In this document: one piece after another, positions 1 to 9,688 of the stretch
How positions within the stretch are numbered: the first letter of the stretch is position 1
Layout: every line of letters starts with the position of its first letter
Source of the DNA: Gammaproteobacteria bacterium
Lineage (GTDB): Bacteria > Pseudomonadota > Gammaproteobacteria > Acidiferrobacterales > SZUA-150
DNA length: 64,000 bases
Direction: 5' to 3'
Assembly (NCBI GenBank): GCA_029880545.1
Contig: JAOUOD010000015.1
Coordinates: forward strand, 1-64,000
Translations under genes and position numbers: made by a program
The notes under the pieces: model-generated
What the model was told of the DNA's origin: nothing
What the model saw: only the letters and a program-made list of their open reading frames with translations
Databases searched by the model: none

Positions 1-337
1 GAAATAACCTGAAATGTTTCATAAAATAAGGCGCGGAATGAGATACACAGATTCTTTCTATATGCTCCCATGGAATGAATCCTATTCGTACATCAGATGC
101 CTCGTCGATAACTCCTTTCTGGTTTATCACAAAATCTCCAGTTTTGGATTTTCTTGCTAAAAGCACAAGAATCGCAATTGGCCCTACCACTACACCAATC
201 TGTGAGAAATGTTTTTGCATTAATTTAAGATGACCAACATCAACACCATATTCTCTGGTAGCAATATAAATACACAACAGCAAACCAAAAATCACCAGCA
301 CAGTTAACTTATTTGTCATCCTAAAATGGTATTCCAT
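1..337 (-). CDS. Small membrane protein, C-terminus beyond window edge
   Basis: An open minus-strand frame begins with ATG at 337 and runs off the left edge without a stop, giving at least 112 residues. AGGTGG lies about 8 bases before the ATG. Two hydrophobic segments (about residues 10-26 and 45-62) are followed by a soluble part starting near KSKTGDFVINQKGVID and containing IGFIPWEHIERICV. That layout, two helices then a short strand-rich cytoplasmic domain, resembles small integral proteins of the STM3941 type, but this is an impression from the pattern only. It starts 18 bases after the stop of the gene at 356-613, so the two are probably co-transcribed. Function unknown. Confidence 0.55.
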   Translation of the reverse strand, partial: MEYHFRMTNKLTVLVIFGLLLCIYIATREYGVDVGHLKLMQKHFSQIGVVVGPIAILVLLARKSKTGDFVINQKGVIDEASDVRIGFIPWEHIERICVSHSAPYFMKHFRLF

Positions 338-355
338 ATCAAAACCACCTAAACA

Positions 356-613
356 TTATTGTTTGCACAATAGTTCTACCGATTTTTCTTTGATCCAGTC
401 TAAGATAAGTGACATTATCGTCGCCAGAACTACAAATAAAAATGTCACAAGCACAACCGCAGATAGAGGCCCCAACGCCGCCAAAGGTGCAGCTGCGAGC
501 GTCGCCTCAAATACAACTGTAGCAGCAAATTGATAAGCAAAAAATGAAGTAATCGGGGACAGACCACGGTTTTTCTTGATCCCACCTTTCGACGACGTTA
601 CTCTGCCTGCCAT
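356..613 (-). CDS. Small two-helix membrane protein, unknown function
   Basis: An 85-residue protein with a basic N-terminus (SSKGGIKKNRG) and one long hydrophobic stretch from about residue 22 to 72 that can form two membrane helices. It ends in a charged tail, DWIKEKSVELLCKQ. I recognise no family. The Shine-Dalgarno site before the ATG at 613 is weak. The next minus-strand gene begins 18 bases after its stop, which supports it being real and part of a two-gene unit. Upstream (614-681) there is no further gene before an inverted-repeat element. Confidence 0.45.
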   Translation of the reverse strand: MAGRVTSSKGGIKKNRGLSPITSFFAYQFAATVVFEATLAAAPLAALGPLSAVVLVTFLFVVLATIMSLILDWIKEKSVELLCKQ

Positions 614-681
614 ATTTCACTGACTATCTGTATTACCGGACAAGGAGGTCCTGTATACCAAGAAGAGCGCGTCTTTGTATT

Positions 682-761
682 AATATTTTGGGATCAGAGT
701 AAAAATAGCCAGGAGCTAGCTAGAGAAGTGGCTGAAGTTTCTACTCTGACCCCAAATATTT
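682..761. repeat. 80-bp inverted-repeat element (MITE-like)
   Basis: Two arms of about 20 bases, 682-701 and 742-761, are near-perfect inverted copies: the left contains TTTGGGATCAGAGTA and the right contains TACTCTGACCCCAAA, with a 40-base centre rich in GCTAGC-like words. There is no coding content. Short elements with GGGGTCAGAGTA ends are, from memory, common near REP-associated tyrosine transposases in Proteobacteria; that link is inferred. The rest of 614-1018 shows nothing I can assign. Confidence 0.55.
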
Positions 762-1018
762 GATACGACATACCCAATACTATTTCTATGTCCGCTTTGA
801 GTCGATTCCTGCCAGGTCACAATTCGGCCACAATCAAAACCCGTATCACAGGGCAATTCTCTCTAATATTCTAACCTATATAGTACACACCCGACTCTTC
901 TTCAATCCGCGGTCAACCGTCTGCTGCCGGGGCTGTTCAGGCGGGAACGGTGCCGCCCCTTCCAGGGATGTTCTCTGATATACTGCGCGCCCGCTCACAG
1001 CCCGTCACGAGAAAACCC

Positions 1019-2548
1019 ATGTTTCAGCTTGGTTGCACCAATCGCGCCTGTTTTCAAAACGAAATTCTTTCCGGCTTGACCGTAGCCCTGGCGCTGGTGC
1101 CGGAAGCCGTTGCCTTTGCCTTTGTTGCCGGCGTGAAGCCGCTGGTGGGACTGTACGCTGCGTTCATGGTGGGCTTGCTGGCCGCTATTTTCGGGGGTCG
1201 CCCGGGCATGATTTCCGGTGCTACCGGCGCGATGGCGGTGGTCATGGTCACGCTGGTGGCAAACCATGGTGTGGAATACCTGTTCGCCGCCGTGGTGCTG
1301 ACCGGCATCATCCAGATCCTGGCCGGCGTTGCCCGACTGGGGAAATTCATTCGTATTGTGCCGTACCCGGTGATGCTGGGCTTTGTCAACGGCCTGGCGA
1401 TCGTGATTTTCCTGGCACAGCTTCAGCACTTCCAGGTCAAGCTGGCGGATGGCAGCAGCCAGTGGCTCACGGGTACTGCGCTATGGACATTGGCCGGCCT
1501 GGTAATGCTGACCATGCTCATTATTCACTTTCTGCCCAGGCTCACCCAGACATTTCCGTCACCGCTGGCAGCCATACTGGTGGTATCAGGCCTGGTGATC
1601 GGTTTTGATATTAATACCAACGTTGTCGGTGATCTCGCTGACATCAAGGGTGGCTTGCCTGCTTTTCACGTTCCGGCCGTGCCCTTTAACCGCGAAACCC
1701 TGATGATCATTCTTCCCTATTCCATCATACTGGCCGCTATCGGCCTGATCGAATCCCTGCTGACGTTAAGCCTGATTGACGAAGTCACCAATACTCGTGG
1801 ACGCGGTAATCGTGAATGTGTTGGCCAGGGTATCGCCAACACGGTAACCGGCATGTTCGGCGGCATGGGCGGATGCGCCATGATCGGTCAGAGCATGATT
1901 AACGTTAATTCCGGTGGCCGCAAAAGATTGTCTGCCATTGCCGCGGCGCTGTTCCTGTTAAGTTTTATCCTGTTTGCCTCCGACCTCATCAAGCAAATCC
2001 CCATGGCAGCACTGGTGGGCGTCATGTTCATGGTGGTACTGGGCACGTTTGAATGGTCGAGTCTTCGCATTATCAAAAAGATCCCGCGCACCGATGCCTT
2101 CGTGCTCATACTGGTGTCCGGGGTGACTGTTGCCACCGACCTGGCGGTCGCCGTTATCGTTGGCGTAATCGTCGCGGCGCTGGCCTTTGCCTGGGAGCAT
2201 GCCAAGCACATCAACATTTACGGCTATGATGACGAGAATGGCTCCCGGGTATACGAACTGTCCGGGCCATTGTTCTTTGGTTCAGTGAAACGCTTCCTGG
2301 AACTGTTTACACCGGAAAACGATCCGGATGACGTGATCATTGAATTTCAGAACTCGCGAGTTGCGGACCACTCGGCCATCGAAGCCATCGACACGCTGGC
2401 TGAACGTTACATCAAGCTCGGCAAGAAACTGCATCTTCGTCACTTAAGTGCCGAATGCCGTCAACTGCTGACCAAGGCCGGTGACCTGGTGGAAGTCAAC
2501 GTCATGGAAGATCCGAAATACCACGTTGCTGATGACAAGCTGGCCTGA
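1019..2548 (+). CDS. SulP-family anion transporter with STAS domain
   Basis: This inner-membrane protein belongs to the SulP (SLC26) family, which moves sulfate, bicarbonate or other small anions. The N-terminal signature is clear: [20 protein letters not shown] followed by [11 protein letters not shown], then [17 protein letters not shown], with about ten to twelve hydrophobic segments up to about residue 390. A cytoplasmic STAS domain follows (about 400-500; [19 protein letters not shown]). I chose ATG 1019 because the family normally begins 10-15 residues before the conserved ILSGL. An in-frame GTG at 950 and ATG at 968 would add 23 and 17 residues without a clear family match. No Shine-Dalgarno site is strong. 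The substrate cannot be read from sequence. It is monocistronic and convergent with 2623-3321. Confidence 0.9.
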   Translation: MFQLGCTNRACFQNEILSGLTVALALVPEAVAFAFVAGVKPLVGLYAAFMVGLLAAIFGGRPGMISGATGAMAVVMVTLVANHGVEYLFAAVVLTGIIQILAGVARLGKFIRIVPYPVMLGFVNGLAIVIFLAQLQHFQVKLADGSSQWLTGTALWTLAGLVMLTMLIIHFLPRLTQTFPSPLAAILVVSGLVIGFDINTNVVGDLADIKGGLPAFHVPAVPFNRETLMIILPYSIILAAIGLIESLLTLSLIDEVTNTRGRGNRECVGQGIANTVTGMFGGMGGCAMIGQSMINVNSGGRKRLSAIAAALFLLSFILFASDLIKQIPMAALVGVMFMVVLGTFEWSSLRIIKKIPRTDAFVLILVSGVTVATDLAVAVIVGVIVAALAFAWEHAKHINIYGYDDENGSRVYELSGPLFFGSVKRFLELFTPENDPDDVIIEFQNSRVADHSAIEAIDTLAERYIKLGKKLHLRHLSAECRQLLTKAGDLVEVNVMEDPKYHVADDKLA

Positions 2549-2622
2549 CCGGTTACAGCCTTGGCGATCCCGGCAAGCCACGCGACGCCGGGGCGCGGTT
2601 ATTATGCCGAAAAACAGCGTGA

Positions 2623-3321
2623 TCAGATGCTGAACTGGTCTTTGGCTTCGTTGCGGTTGATTTCAATTTTCTTGATTTCAGCGATTCCGGTGGGCTGGCC
2701 CATTGCCATGAGCTGTTCGCGATGGGCGAACAACACGCCATCAACAATTCGGAAGTCCGAGTAGTCGGCGCCGAATTCCATGTTCATCTGCCCCATGGCC
2801 ATGCGGCCAACCGAGCGCACGATGCGCCAGTTGTCCGGGTTAACCGTCACCTCCAGCGATGTGGAATCCGGTAACTCAACTTTCAATCGCACCTGGCCCT
2901 TGTCCTTGCTGACGATAGTGACCGGGTGACGTGTGAGGATAAGTGGTAACTGAAACCGGGCAGCCTGCAAGGTCATCGCCTTGTGCATGGGTGCCGTGGC
3001 CGGGCGACCGTCGCGCCAGGCGCCGGCTTCAGTCGTAATGCGCTGCTCTTTTGGCCCGCCGGGATAATCTATTTCGACGCGCAGCTTGCCCGGCAACACC
3101 AGCAACCGGCTCAGGGTGCCGGTCTTTTGCAAACGAACGGATTGTATTGTACCGATGTGGTGAACGGACTTGACCCGCTTCAATGCATCAACACCGCCAT
3201 AGGCTTTGACAATATTACCCACAATGGTTTCAGCTTCACCGGCCATGGATGCTGCCGCGGGCAGTGCCCCGGCGACAGACAGAAAAATTGATATCAACAA
3301 CCGGTTATAATTTATACGCAT
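2623..3321 (-). CDS. Periplasmic protein, LolA-like outer-membrane lipoprotein-sorting fold
   Basis: A 232-residue exported protein. Residues 1-24 form a signal peptide (RINYNRLLISIFLSV...AAA). The mature start AETIVGNIVKAYGGVDALKRVKSV is the usual opening of secreted LolA/MucB-type half-barrel proteins, and the C-terminal part (FRIVDGVLFAHREQ, then IAEIKKIEINR) carries the typical closing strands. Members bind hydrophobic ligands or lipoproteins in the periplasm; the ligand here is unknown. It stands alone, convergent with the SulP gene. The fold is inferred from pattern, not from a search. Confidence 0.6.
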   Translation of the reverse strand: MRINYNRLLISIFLSVAGALPAAASMAGEAETIVGNIVKAYGGVDALKRVKSVHHIGTIQSVRLQKTGTLSRLLVLPGKLRVEIDYPGGPKEQRITTEAGAWRDGRPATAPMHKAMTLQAARFQLPLILTRHPVTIVSKDKGQVRLKVELPDSTSLEVTVNPDNWRIVRSVGRMAMGQMNMEFGADYSDFRIVDGVLFAHREQLMAMGQPTGIAEIKKIEINRNEAKDQFSI

Positions 3322-3602
3322 ACTGCCTCCAGATTTGCCTGGTCCTGAAAAATTGTTGCGGCCGGGTTCCGCGATGATGCCCCGTGGCGAACCCCAGGTT
3401 CACAAGTATCTGCAACATCGCTCCAACCCATCGTAATACCGGCACTGAACCGGTCTGGCATGGCTGCGCGCACTCGCTCCGGCATCTTGCCTGACTGCTC
3501 AGCCGTGTAATCCTGCGCATGTATCACATACCGCTCTCTACCATAACGCGCAAACCGGTTGCGGTCACCTGAAAATATCTGCGCAGTTTCGGAAAAAAAT
3601 AT

Positions 3603-3625
3603 AGGGCCGTTTCCGGCCCTTTTTG
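3603..3625 (-). terminator. Rho-independent terminator, usable on both strands
   Basis: A perfect 7-bp stem, AGGGCCG (3603-3609) with CGGCCCT (3614-3620) and a TTTC loop, is flanked by A-rich sequence on the left and T5 on the right. Read on the minus strand it lies 22 bases past the stop of 3647-5779 and is followed by TATATTTTTTT, so it most likely ends that gene. The rest of 3322-3646 has no gene I can support. Confidence 0.75.
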
Positions 3626-3646
3626 TCACATCGTTCTATATTGATA

Positions 3647-5779
3647 TTACTTCATCTTCTTCGGACTGTATTTGCCTTTGTGCCCTTTCTTATCATCCTT
3701 GTGATCATCCCTGTCACGATCGTGCTCGTGATCATCGTCTTTATGATCGTCGTCATTGGTATCGCCACAGCGCAGTCTTGGTTTCCGCTTGTACCACAAT
3801 CCGGCCTCATGGCCATGTTTTGTTTTCATGACGATGGATTCTGCTCCGCGGTAACTTCCTATGGCGAGACCTATATCCACACCATCGTTGTTATCTACCC
3901 GGCCAACATCGTCATCACGAATCTTGATGCTCCAGCGCATCTTGTCGAAATCGAGGCTCATCCTGATTGATGGCTTTTCAGCTTCAGCAGTTCGAAAGCG
4001 ATAGCGCTGACCTTCGCCTGACTGGCGGAAACTGCCCGCCGGGATACGGTATTCCAGGCCATCGATCATCACCACCACATCCTCTGCGGAAAGATCGGGA
4101 GTTTCACCAGTCACACTGAACACGGCATCATTGATATATATCTTGTCATCATGAAACTGTACTTTCATGGTGTTGATGCCAAAACACTGCATTGGCCCGG
4201 GCCCGGGTGGCGGTGCTGCCGGGCCAAGGGTTAACACAAACGGTGCCCGGTACAACAGGCCATCTGATCCAAGGCCCGTGGCAACCAATGAATAGGTGCC
4301 CGGCAAGCCATAAATCGACATCCGCACTGAAGCGGCAGCGTTGCCGGAACTGGTGGCGCTGACGGAAACCGTTCCGGCAGGCAGCCCTGTATTGGGGTCC
4401 AACAACATGGCGCCACCATTGATGGATACAGTATTGACGGTAACGGCTGGTTGTCCCGGCAACTGTTCTACCTGGACATCCACATCGGCCTTGGCGGTAT
4501 CCAGCACGAGTGGCGCCATATTCAGCCACTGCCCGGTCGTCAAGGTGTGCTGATTCACGCCGGTCACTACCGGCAAATCAAGATTCAACGAGAACGTGTT
4601 GTCTCGACCAGCCAGCACCTCGACAAAGCGGAAACCATACTGGTTGATATCCCAGGTGCCGGTCGCCAGCACCAGGTCAAACTGGCCGTTGCCAGGATCA
4701 AGATTATCGGACGCAAACAAGGTATCAGCAGGCGTTGCGCCCAGGCCAGCAGGATCAATGGTCGCGCTTTGCACGTCTGCAAACCCCCATTCGCCATTAA
4801 GCACCACGCTACCGTGTGCCGTGGCAACCGCTTCCACCAAATCAACGACCGTCGCGCCGGAAACAACCACGGACTTGTTGGCATAACCCAGCTCACCATA
4901 GGGTGGCTGAAATACACTGGTTTGCGCCAACGAGTAAACGCCGGTCGTAACCGGGCTGATGCTGTAACTTCCAGGCCGGGTGAAATCCAGGCTGTAGAAT
5001 TCAGGCCCACTAAACAGGGCCGTGTGCTGTTGCAGTTGCGCCGAGGGGTCGAGGCCGTTCAACCGGAACTGCCCGGAAACATTGGTCATGACGCAAGGTT
5101 GCGACGAAATATTAATGATCCAATGTACAACTGTGGGGGCAACAAGACCGTCGGTGACCGTAACTGTCTGTGGCGCGGCACCCTGGCTGACAGTACAACC
5201 CCTGGTGCTCAGCGCTTGTACCTGGGCCGACACCTGTGTCGCGATACCTGATGGCATGGCCAACCATGCTTCGGGGTTTGCAGTACCGCTTCGATTCACG
5301 TTTACTGACGAGCGATAGCGTTCGGTCACGCCACCCATCACGGTATTCGCCGTCGCTGAAAACGAAATACTTTCAAGCGTGCCGCCGATAACCGTTACCC
5401 TGCCAACGATGCGGCCGGAAGCACGCACAAGATCAAGCGTGCGCACCTCCTTGTCTGCGAGGGCCGGGATATTGCTGAAACTCATGCTTACCGGTGGCAT
5501 ACCCTCCGGGACCAGGCTGGCAATAACATTGATATTGCTTCCGGCCCCGGTGACCACATTAAATTGACCATCAGCGCCCAACTGCGCACTCGACGATGCC
5601 GCTCCGGCGGTGAACAGTACAGTGCCGCCTTGCAGGGATTCCGCGGCCAATCCCACGGCGCCATTGAGGCCGCCATACTGGTTTCCGCTGCCGGAAGGTT
5701 TCAGCACAACAACATTAGCGTGGGTTACCGACAAGGCTGTCAGCAGAAATACCATGAGGCCGGTTAGTATGCTTCGCAT
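3647..5779 (-). CDS. Large secreted protein with His/Asp/Lys-rich C-terminal tail
   Basis: A 710-residue exported protein of unknown function. Residues 1-21 are a signal peptide (SILTGLMVFLLTALSVTHA). The body is a series of strand-rich, Thr/Ser/Val/Gly-rich segments that look like carboxypeptidase-regulatory or Ig-like modules, with repeated phrasing such as GSYSISPVTTGVYSL and GTYSLVATGLGSDGL. Near residue 530 (PPPGPGPMQC) a proline-rich linker leads to another compact domain. The last 40 residues are nearly all D, H, K and R in short DDHK/DRDDH words. Such a tail could bind divalent metal or be a low-complexity surface tail; that is inference. No anchor or sorting motif is visible. The terminator at 3603-3625 follows the stop. 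Confidence 0.7.
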   Translation of the reverse strand: MRSILTGLMVFLLTALSVTHANVVVLKPSGSGNQYGGLNGAVGLAAESLQGGTVLFTAGAASSSAQLGADGQFNVVTGAGSNINVIASLVPEGMPPVSMSFSNIPALADKEVRTLDLVRASGRIVGRVTVIGGTLESISFSATANTVMGGVTERYRSSVNVNRSGTANPEAWLAMPSGIATQVSAQVQALSTRGCTVSQGAAPQTVTVTDGLVAPTVVHWIINISSQPCVMTNVSGQFRLNGLDPSAQLQQHTALFSGPEFYSLDFTRPGSYSISPVTTGVYSLAQTSVFQPPYGELGYANKSVVVSGATVVDLVEAVATAHGSVVLNGEWGFADVQSATIDPAGLGATPADTLFASDNLDPGNGQFDLVLATGTWDINQYGFRFVEVLAGRDNTFSLNLDLPVVTGVNQHTLTTGQWLNMAPLVLDTAKADVDVQVEQLPGQPAVTVNTVSINGGAMLLDPNTGLPAGTVSVSATSSGNAAASVRMSIYGLPGTYSLVATGLGSDGLLYRAPFVLTLGPAAPPPGPGPMQCFGINTMKVQFHDDKIYINDAVFSVTGETPDLSAEDVVVMIDGLEYRIPAGSFRQSGEGQRYRFRTAEAEKPSIRMSLDFDKMRWSIKIRDDDVGRVDNNDGVDIGLAIGSYRGAESIVMKTKHGHEAGLWYKRKPRLRCGDTNDDDHKDDDHEHDRDRDDHKDDKKGHKGKYSPKKMK

Positions 5780-6045
5780 GGCGAAACCTCTTCTCTCGTT
5801 TGCTTTTACAAACGTAGCGTACGCGGGTTTTTGTAACCAATGCTTCTGTCTTGATAAACGTGACGCCTATCGTTTTCAACATGATTAAAGCTTATCATGT
5901 GAAAGACTATTAACTTATTGGATCCCGCGCAGAATATGGTAGTGACCGTCCAATACGCGGTCAGGACTGACCTGTTTATCCGGTTATTATACCTACTACC
6001 AGGCGCCAAAAGCACGGCCCAATTCTGAACAGCTTATCGTTGAGC

Positions 6046-6195
6046 TTATTGAATCGGTAATGATGCCGGGACACTGCCGGCTTCCGCCCTGGGCATCAGG
6101 CTAGTTTCACACCCGGCAAACCCGAGAACCAGGCATATGATCAACGCGAACAGGCCGTCGCGCAAAATGCTACGTTTGTCTTCGTGAATCAGCAT
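6046..6195 (-). CDS. Possible small lipoprotein
   Basis: From ATG 6195 the frame encodes 49 residues: a short charged start (LIHEDKRSILRDG), a hydrophobic core (LFALIICLVLGF) and AGC, which fits a lipoprotein signal peptide with Cys about residue 28, then a short hydrophilic tail. GGGGTG sits 5-6 bases before this ATG, so I prefer it to the in-frame ATG at 6228. Small lysis- or entericidin-type lipoproteins look like this, but there is no family match. The flanking 5780-6045 and 6229-6505 contain nothing I can assign. Confidence 0.35.
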   Translation of the reverse strand: MLIHEDKRSILRDGLFALIICLVLGFAGCETSLMPRAEAGSVPASLPIQ

Positions 6196-6505
6196 CGCAA
6201 GCACCCCCATGATTGCTGAGCCGCGCATCCTCGCACTTAGGCTATTGTTGATGACACTGATGGCCCCGGTCAGACGGCATGATCAAGACCCGGTCCATCT
6301 CTTTATACTCTACATGCTCCAGGCGCTGTCGGCTGGACACCTGCGGGGCTTGTGACGATTCTTTACAGGCCAGAGCCTCAAAAACATTGCCGCGTCCATG
6401 CTTTACATATCGCAGGCCATTATGAACCTGTAAATGCGGTAGTTATTCTGATGTTTTAAGCAGGCCGCGTCTGAACCGGTACTGACGCACCAATAAAAAC
6501 GGGGT

Positions 6506-6826
6506 TTATTCGAGTATATCGATGCGAATGGCATCCAGGCTGACGACCGGCGCTTCGCCCACCACTTCGGCCCGATGCACCACGCCACGGGGCACAACCA
6601 GCATATCACCCGGGCCAAGCACAATACTGTTGCCGTCCATGGTCATGCGAAACCGGCCGGATATCACGCCATCCATCTTGTCGCCAGTGTGGCTGTGATC
6701 GGGAAATACCGTGCCCGGCGGATAAACATAGGTACAAACCCGGTAGCCTTGCGCTTCCAGCCACCTGCGCATGGCGGCCTCGGACAGCTCTCCATCCCGA
6801 TCAGTATTCCAGCACTGCAATTCCAT
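6506..6826 (-). CDS. Cupin-domain protein
   Basis: A 106-residue single-domain cupin. Both cupin motifs are visible: PDHSH with the following GDKMDGVISG (motif 1, about residues 42-57) and GDMLVVPRGVVH (motif 2, about 73-84). The histidines of HSH and of GVVH would hold the metal; the usual motif-1 glutamate appears replaced by Asp or Lys, so metal binding may be altered. AGGAGTGGT directly precedes ATG 6826. Small stand-alone cupins of this length serve as dioxygenases, isomerases or ligand sensors; the substrate cannot be told. It is divergent from the gene at 7007, with 180 bases between. Confidence 0.8.
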   Translation of the reverse strand: MELQCWNTDRDGELSEAAMRRWLEAQGYRVCTYVYPPGTVFPDHSHTGDKMDGVISGRFRMTMDGNSIVLGPGDMLVVPRGVVHRAEVVGEAPVVSLDAIRIDILE

Positions 6827-7006
6827 ACCACTCCTTTTTTCCTGGTGCGGATTCTGCTTGAATTACCGGCACAAGGGACGCACGTTAGTCTTGCCGGGAG
6901 ACAAACCAACTCCGGCGATGAACTCTGTACTATAACCAGTATATGGGCAACCCGGTCAGGCGATCGTGTCCCCACCTCAGCACGCCGGGACGGCCGGCCA
7001 TACGCC

Positions 7007-7987
7007 ATGCGCAACCTGCTAACATGTTCACCAAAATTTCCGACTGCATTCATTGCCGCCGTGTTGTCGCTCCCCTGGCACCCGGATGCTTCGGCCGATA
7101 TTCGACAATTACAGAATCGTTACCAGGAGCTGAAACCGAAACTGGCGGCCAACGCATACGGCGTGCCAATGCTACTCGAGTCCGATACAGCCAAAGGCGG
7201 TCTCATCGGAAATGTTTACGGCATCATTCGCCACCCGTTTGAATCCGTGCGCACGGCATTGACCACGCCGGCCAACTGGTGCCGGATTGTGCCGCAGCAT
7301 TTCAACATCAAGGCCTGCACTTACCAGCCAATCGACAATACCTGCCAGCTGAACTTTTATGCCGGCAGAAAATTTTATGAAAACCCTGAGCACGTATTCC
7401 GCCTGAGTTACACGTGGCAGCCTGCTTCCTACCAGGCAGATTATTTTCATCTTGTACTCAGCGCCGGCCAGGGCCCGCTGGATACACGCGACTACCGAAT
7501 TGTTGCCGAGGCCATACCACTGAACGATGAGTCCACGTTCATACGTTTCAGTTATTCGTGGAAATACGGTGCCTGGTCCCGACTGGCCATGAACACTTAC
7601 CTGGCGACACTGGCTGGAAATAAAACCGGTTTGACAGTAGTTTCCACGGGTGAACAGGGTCAACCGATCTACATTAATGGCATGGCAGCGGTCGCTGAGC
7701 GCAATGCCTTGCGCTACTACCTGGCGATACAGGCATTCCTCGACACCAGGGACGTGCAGCAGGATCAGCGCTTTCTTTCACGACTGAACAGCTGGTTCGA
7801 CATGACTGCGCAATACCGACAGCTGTTCGAAATGGACAGGCACGACTACCTGTCTATCAAGACGCGTGAGGAACAGGATCAACAGCGTCTGCAGTTACAG
7901 CTGCCGATACAGACTGACAATGCCTGTAACAAATCGATCGATGATCAACAACTGACATTATTGAACCAGGATGCTGGCCAGCACTAA
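7007..7987 (+). CDS. Exported protein of unknown function
   Basis: Starting at ATG 7007 the protein has 326 residues with a signal-like N-terminus (RNLLTCSPKFPTAFIAAVLSL...ASA). The in-frame extension back to 6575 overlaps the cupin gene on the other strand and is not credible. The mature part starts DIRQLQNRYQELKPKLAANAYGVPMLLES and contains SSYxW-rich phrases (FRLSYTWQPASYQADYF; FIRFSYSWKYGAWSRLAMNTYLA), consistent with a soluble periplasmic lipid- or polyketide-binding-like fold, but I cannot name a family. Cysteines at WCRIVPQHFNIKAC and CQLNF could form disulfides. Stand-alone gene. Confidence 0.6.
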   Translation: MRNLLTCSPKFPTAFIAAVLSLPWHPDASADIRQLQNRYQELKPKLAANAYGVPMLLESDTAKGGLIGNVYGIIRHPFESVRTALTTPANWCRIVPQHFNIKACTYQPIDNTCQLNFYAGRKFYENPEHVFRLSYTWQPASYQADYFHLVLSAGQGPLDTRDYRIVAEAIPLNDESTFIRFSYSWKYGAWSRLAMNTYLATLAGNKTGLTVVSTGEQGQPIYINGMAAVAERNALRYYLAIQAFLDTRDVQQDQRFLSRLNSWFDMTAQYRQLFEMDRHDYLSIKTREEQDQQRLQLQLPIQTDNACNKSIDDQQLTLLNQDAGQH

Positions 7988-8130
7988 GACGGGTTTCACG
8001 ACTGCTCATCGGCGAGCGATTCACTCGATATGACCATGGCCGCACTCGCGGCGTTCGCATGCTGACAGCCAATCCGGAGCCGTGCTGGTAACCAAGCAAG
8101 CGAAACCCCGGTAACAGGATTCCGCATTTT

Positions 8131-8880
8131 TCAGAACCACTTGCCCGGGTTGCTCACCAGGCAATCAACCAGTTCGCTCGACTCGGTATCGGTCAGCTCG
8201 CCGCTGTCACAGCTCGAACAACACAGGTTGGCACCGGCAATGGGAACGGGCGACTTCTTCCTGAACAAATCCAGCGCGACGCCACCACCTGCCAGTATGT
8301 CCCTGGCTACCATCGGGCTCAACATGCCGGCGATTTCCATCACCGGGAAACCGGCAACATTGTGCAGCGCGGTCAGTAACTTGGGGCCGATAAATTGTGG
8401 CGGCACCTTGCTTGTACCGTGCCCGAGGAATCGCTTCGCCGTGTCAATATAGAAATCAAGAAAACTGTTGTCCCGGCAAAACATCAGCAAGGCATTGTGC
8501 ACTTTTGTCCATGCTTTCAGCTTGCCGCTGTGATCATGATCCACCCACACTTCCCGCCCTACAGCAAAGCTGTCATCGGGCAATACAAATCGTGATGGAT
8601 CAAAGATGAGAAAATCCGCATCCAGCCAGATCACTGTTTGGTAGCCGGATGCCAGCCCGTCGCGTAATAACAGCAACCGCGCCAGGTCCGAAGCCATAAC
8701 CGGTCGGGATGATGCCAGCTGGCGAATATCGTCGGGGAGAACCTCAAACAGTTCATCGCCAACAAAGCGATACTCATGATGACCGGACTCCGCCCAGCGA
8801 CGCACCGATACAATGCACTGCTCAAGCCAGCTGTAAGGCAATGGTGATCGGTGAGACTGAATAACCAGGGTATCACTCAT
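8131..8880 (-). CDS. Glycosyltransferase with DXD motif (GT32-like)
   Basis: A 249-residue cytoplasmic protein with the pattern of small sugar transferases: an N-terminal IPKxIHQ-like opening (TLVIQSHRSPLPYSWLEQCI), then ASDLARLLLLRDGLASGYQTVIWLDADFLIF, where DAD (about residues 90-92) is the nucleotide-sugar/metal-binding DXD and SDLARL the strand before it. The rest (GRxVWVDHD..., PPQFIGPKLLTAL) fits a GT-A fold. Donor and acceptor are unknown. No other polysaccharide gene lies nearby. A purine-rich AGGCAGGG lies about 13 bases before the ATG. Confidence 0.6.
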   Translation of the reverse strand: MSDTLVIQSHRSPLPYSWLEQCIVSVRRWAESGHHEYRFVGDELFEVLPDDIRQLASSRPVMASDLARLLLLRDGLASGYQTVIWLDADFLIFDPSRFVLPDDSFAVGREVWVDHDHSGKLKAWTKVHNALLMFCRDNSFLDFYIDTAKRFLGHGTSKVPPQFIGPKLLTALHNVAGFPVMEIAGMLSPMVARDILAGGGVALDLFRKKSPVPIAGANLCCSSCDSGELTDTESSELVDCLVSNPGKWF

Positions 8881-9037
8881 TTATGTCTTGCCCTGCCTCT
8901 CGTGAAACAACCATAACCGTGGCCAGTGTTTATGATAATTCGCTTATGGTCAACCCGGTCTGGTAACATGACGCTGGTCAATAATTTTCTCGCCTTGATA
9001 ATGTATGATTGCTGTTATCTGCGAAAGGGAGACAGGA

Positions 9038-9688
9038 ATGCGTCACTACCTGCCATTAACATTGCCCGTGCTAATGTTAGCCAGCGTTTCCTTTGCCGGC
9101 AGCAGCCGCGCAGCCGAGGGCTGGCATGTCGGTTTTACTACCGGCTCATCGCATACGCGCCCGGATATTGGCCAGTTCGATGATGGCTCCATATTTGCCG
9201 TCGATGCTGACTACTCCACTGTCCTGGCGTTTTCGCTTTTTGGGGAATTCCGCTTTTCTCCTTACCTGGGACTGGAGCTGGGCCACATCAGTAACGGTTG
9301 GTGGGGCCATGAAGCCCAATCCAGCGGCGGCAGCGCCTGGCGCACCGGTGATATCAGTATCGATTACAAGGTCAATAATACCCGTGTCGGCGCACTGGGA
9401 ACGCTGCCGCTGGATCGCAGGCAGCGACTGAACCTGCTGGCCAAGGTCGGGCTCAGCCGCTGGACCAGCAAAGTCGAGCTTTCCGACAACTTCGGCATTG
9501 TTGCCAACGAAACCGACCAGGGAATCGCGCCTTATACAGGCATTGGCGTGGAATACAGCTTGTTGAGCCGGCTCGGTATTCGCCTGCAGCTGGAGCATTA
9601 CCGGGTGCGCCCTGAAAGCAAGACATTCAATCAAGACTATAACTTTGACTACAACTCGCTCGGGTTCGCCGTGTTCACGCGCTTCTGA
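9038..9688 (+). CDS. Outer-membrane beta-barrel protein (OmpA/OmpW-like porin fold)
   Basis: ATG 9038 follows AAGGGAGACAGGA, so I prefer it to the upstream ATG at 9005. The 216-residue product has a signal peptide (about 1-27, ending SSRAAEG) and alternating strands typical of an eight-stranded barrel: GWHVGFTTG, FSLFGEFRFSPYLGLELGHIS, TRVGALGTLPL, LNLLAKVGLSRW, IAPYTGIGVEYSLLSRLGIRLQLEHY, NSLGFAVFTRF. The final residue is Phe, the usual BAM recognition signal. Its role, structural or permeability, cannot be read. Single gene with a strong Shine-Dalgarno site. Confidence 0.8.
   Translation: MRHYLPLTLPVLMLASVSFAGSSRAAEGWHVGFTTGSSHTRPDIGQFDDGSIFAVDADYSTVLAFSLFGEFRFSPYLGLELGHISNGWWGHEAQSSGGSAWRTGDISIDYKVNNTRVGALGTLPLDRRQRLNLLAKVGLSRWTSKVELSDNFGIVANETDQGIAPYTGIGVEYSLLSRLGIRLQLEHYRVRPESKTFNQDYNFDYNSLGFAVFTRF

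Noticed and set aside
3312-3629. 105-codon minus-strand frame between the LolA-like gene and the terminator
   Set aside because: It overlaps the start of the downstream gene and its first codons run through the 3603-3620 terminator stem; no Shine-Dalgarno site or recognisable domain.
6575-7006. Long N-terminal extension of the exported protein at 7007
   Set aside because: It would overlap the cupin gene on the opposite strand completely and has no signal peptide; ATG 7007 starts a normal signal peptide.
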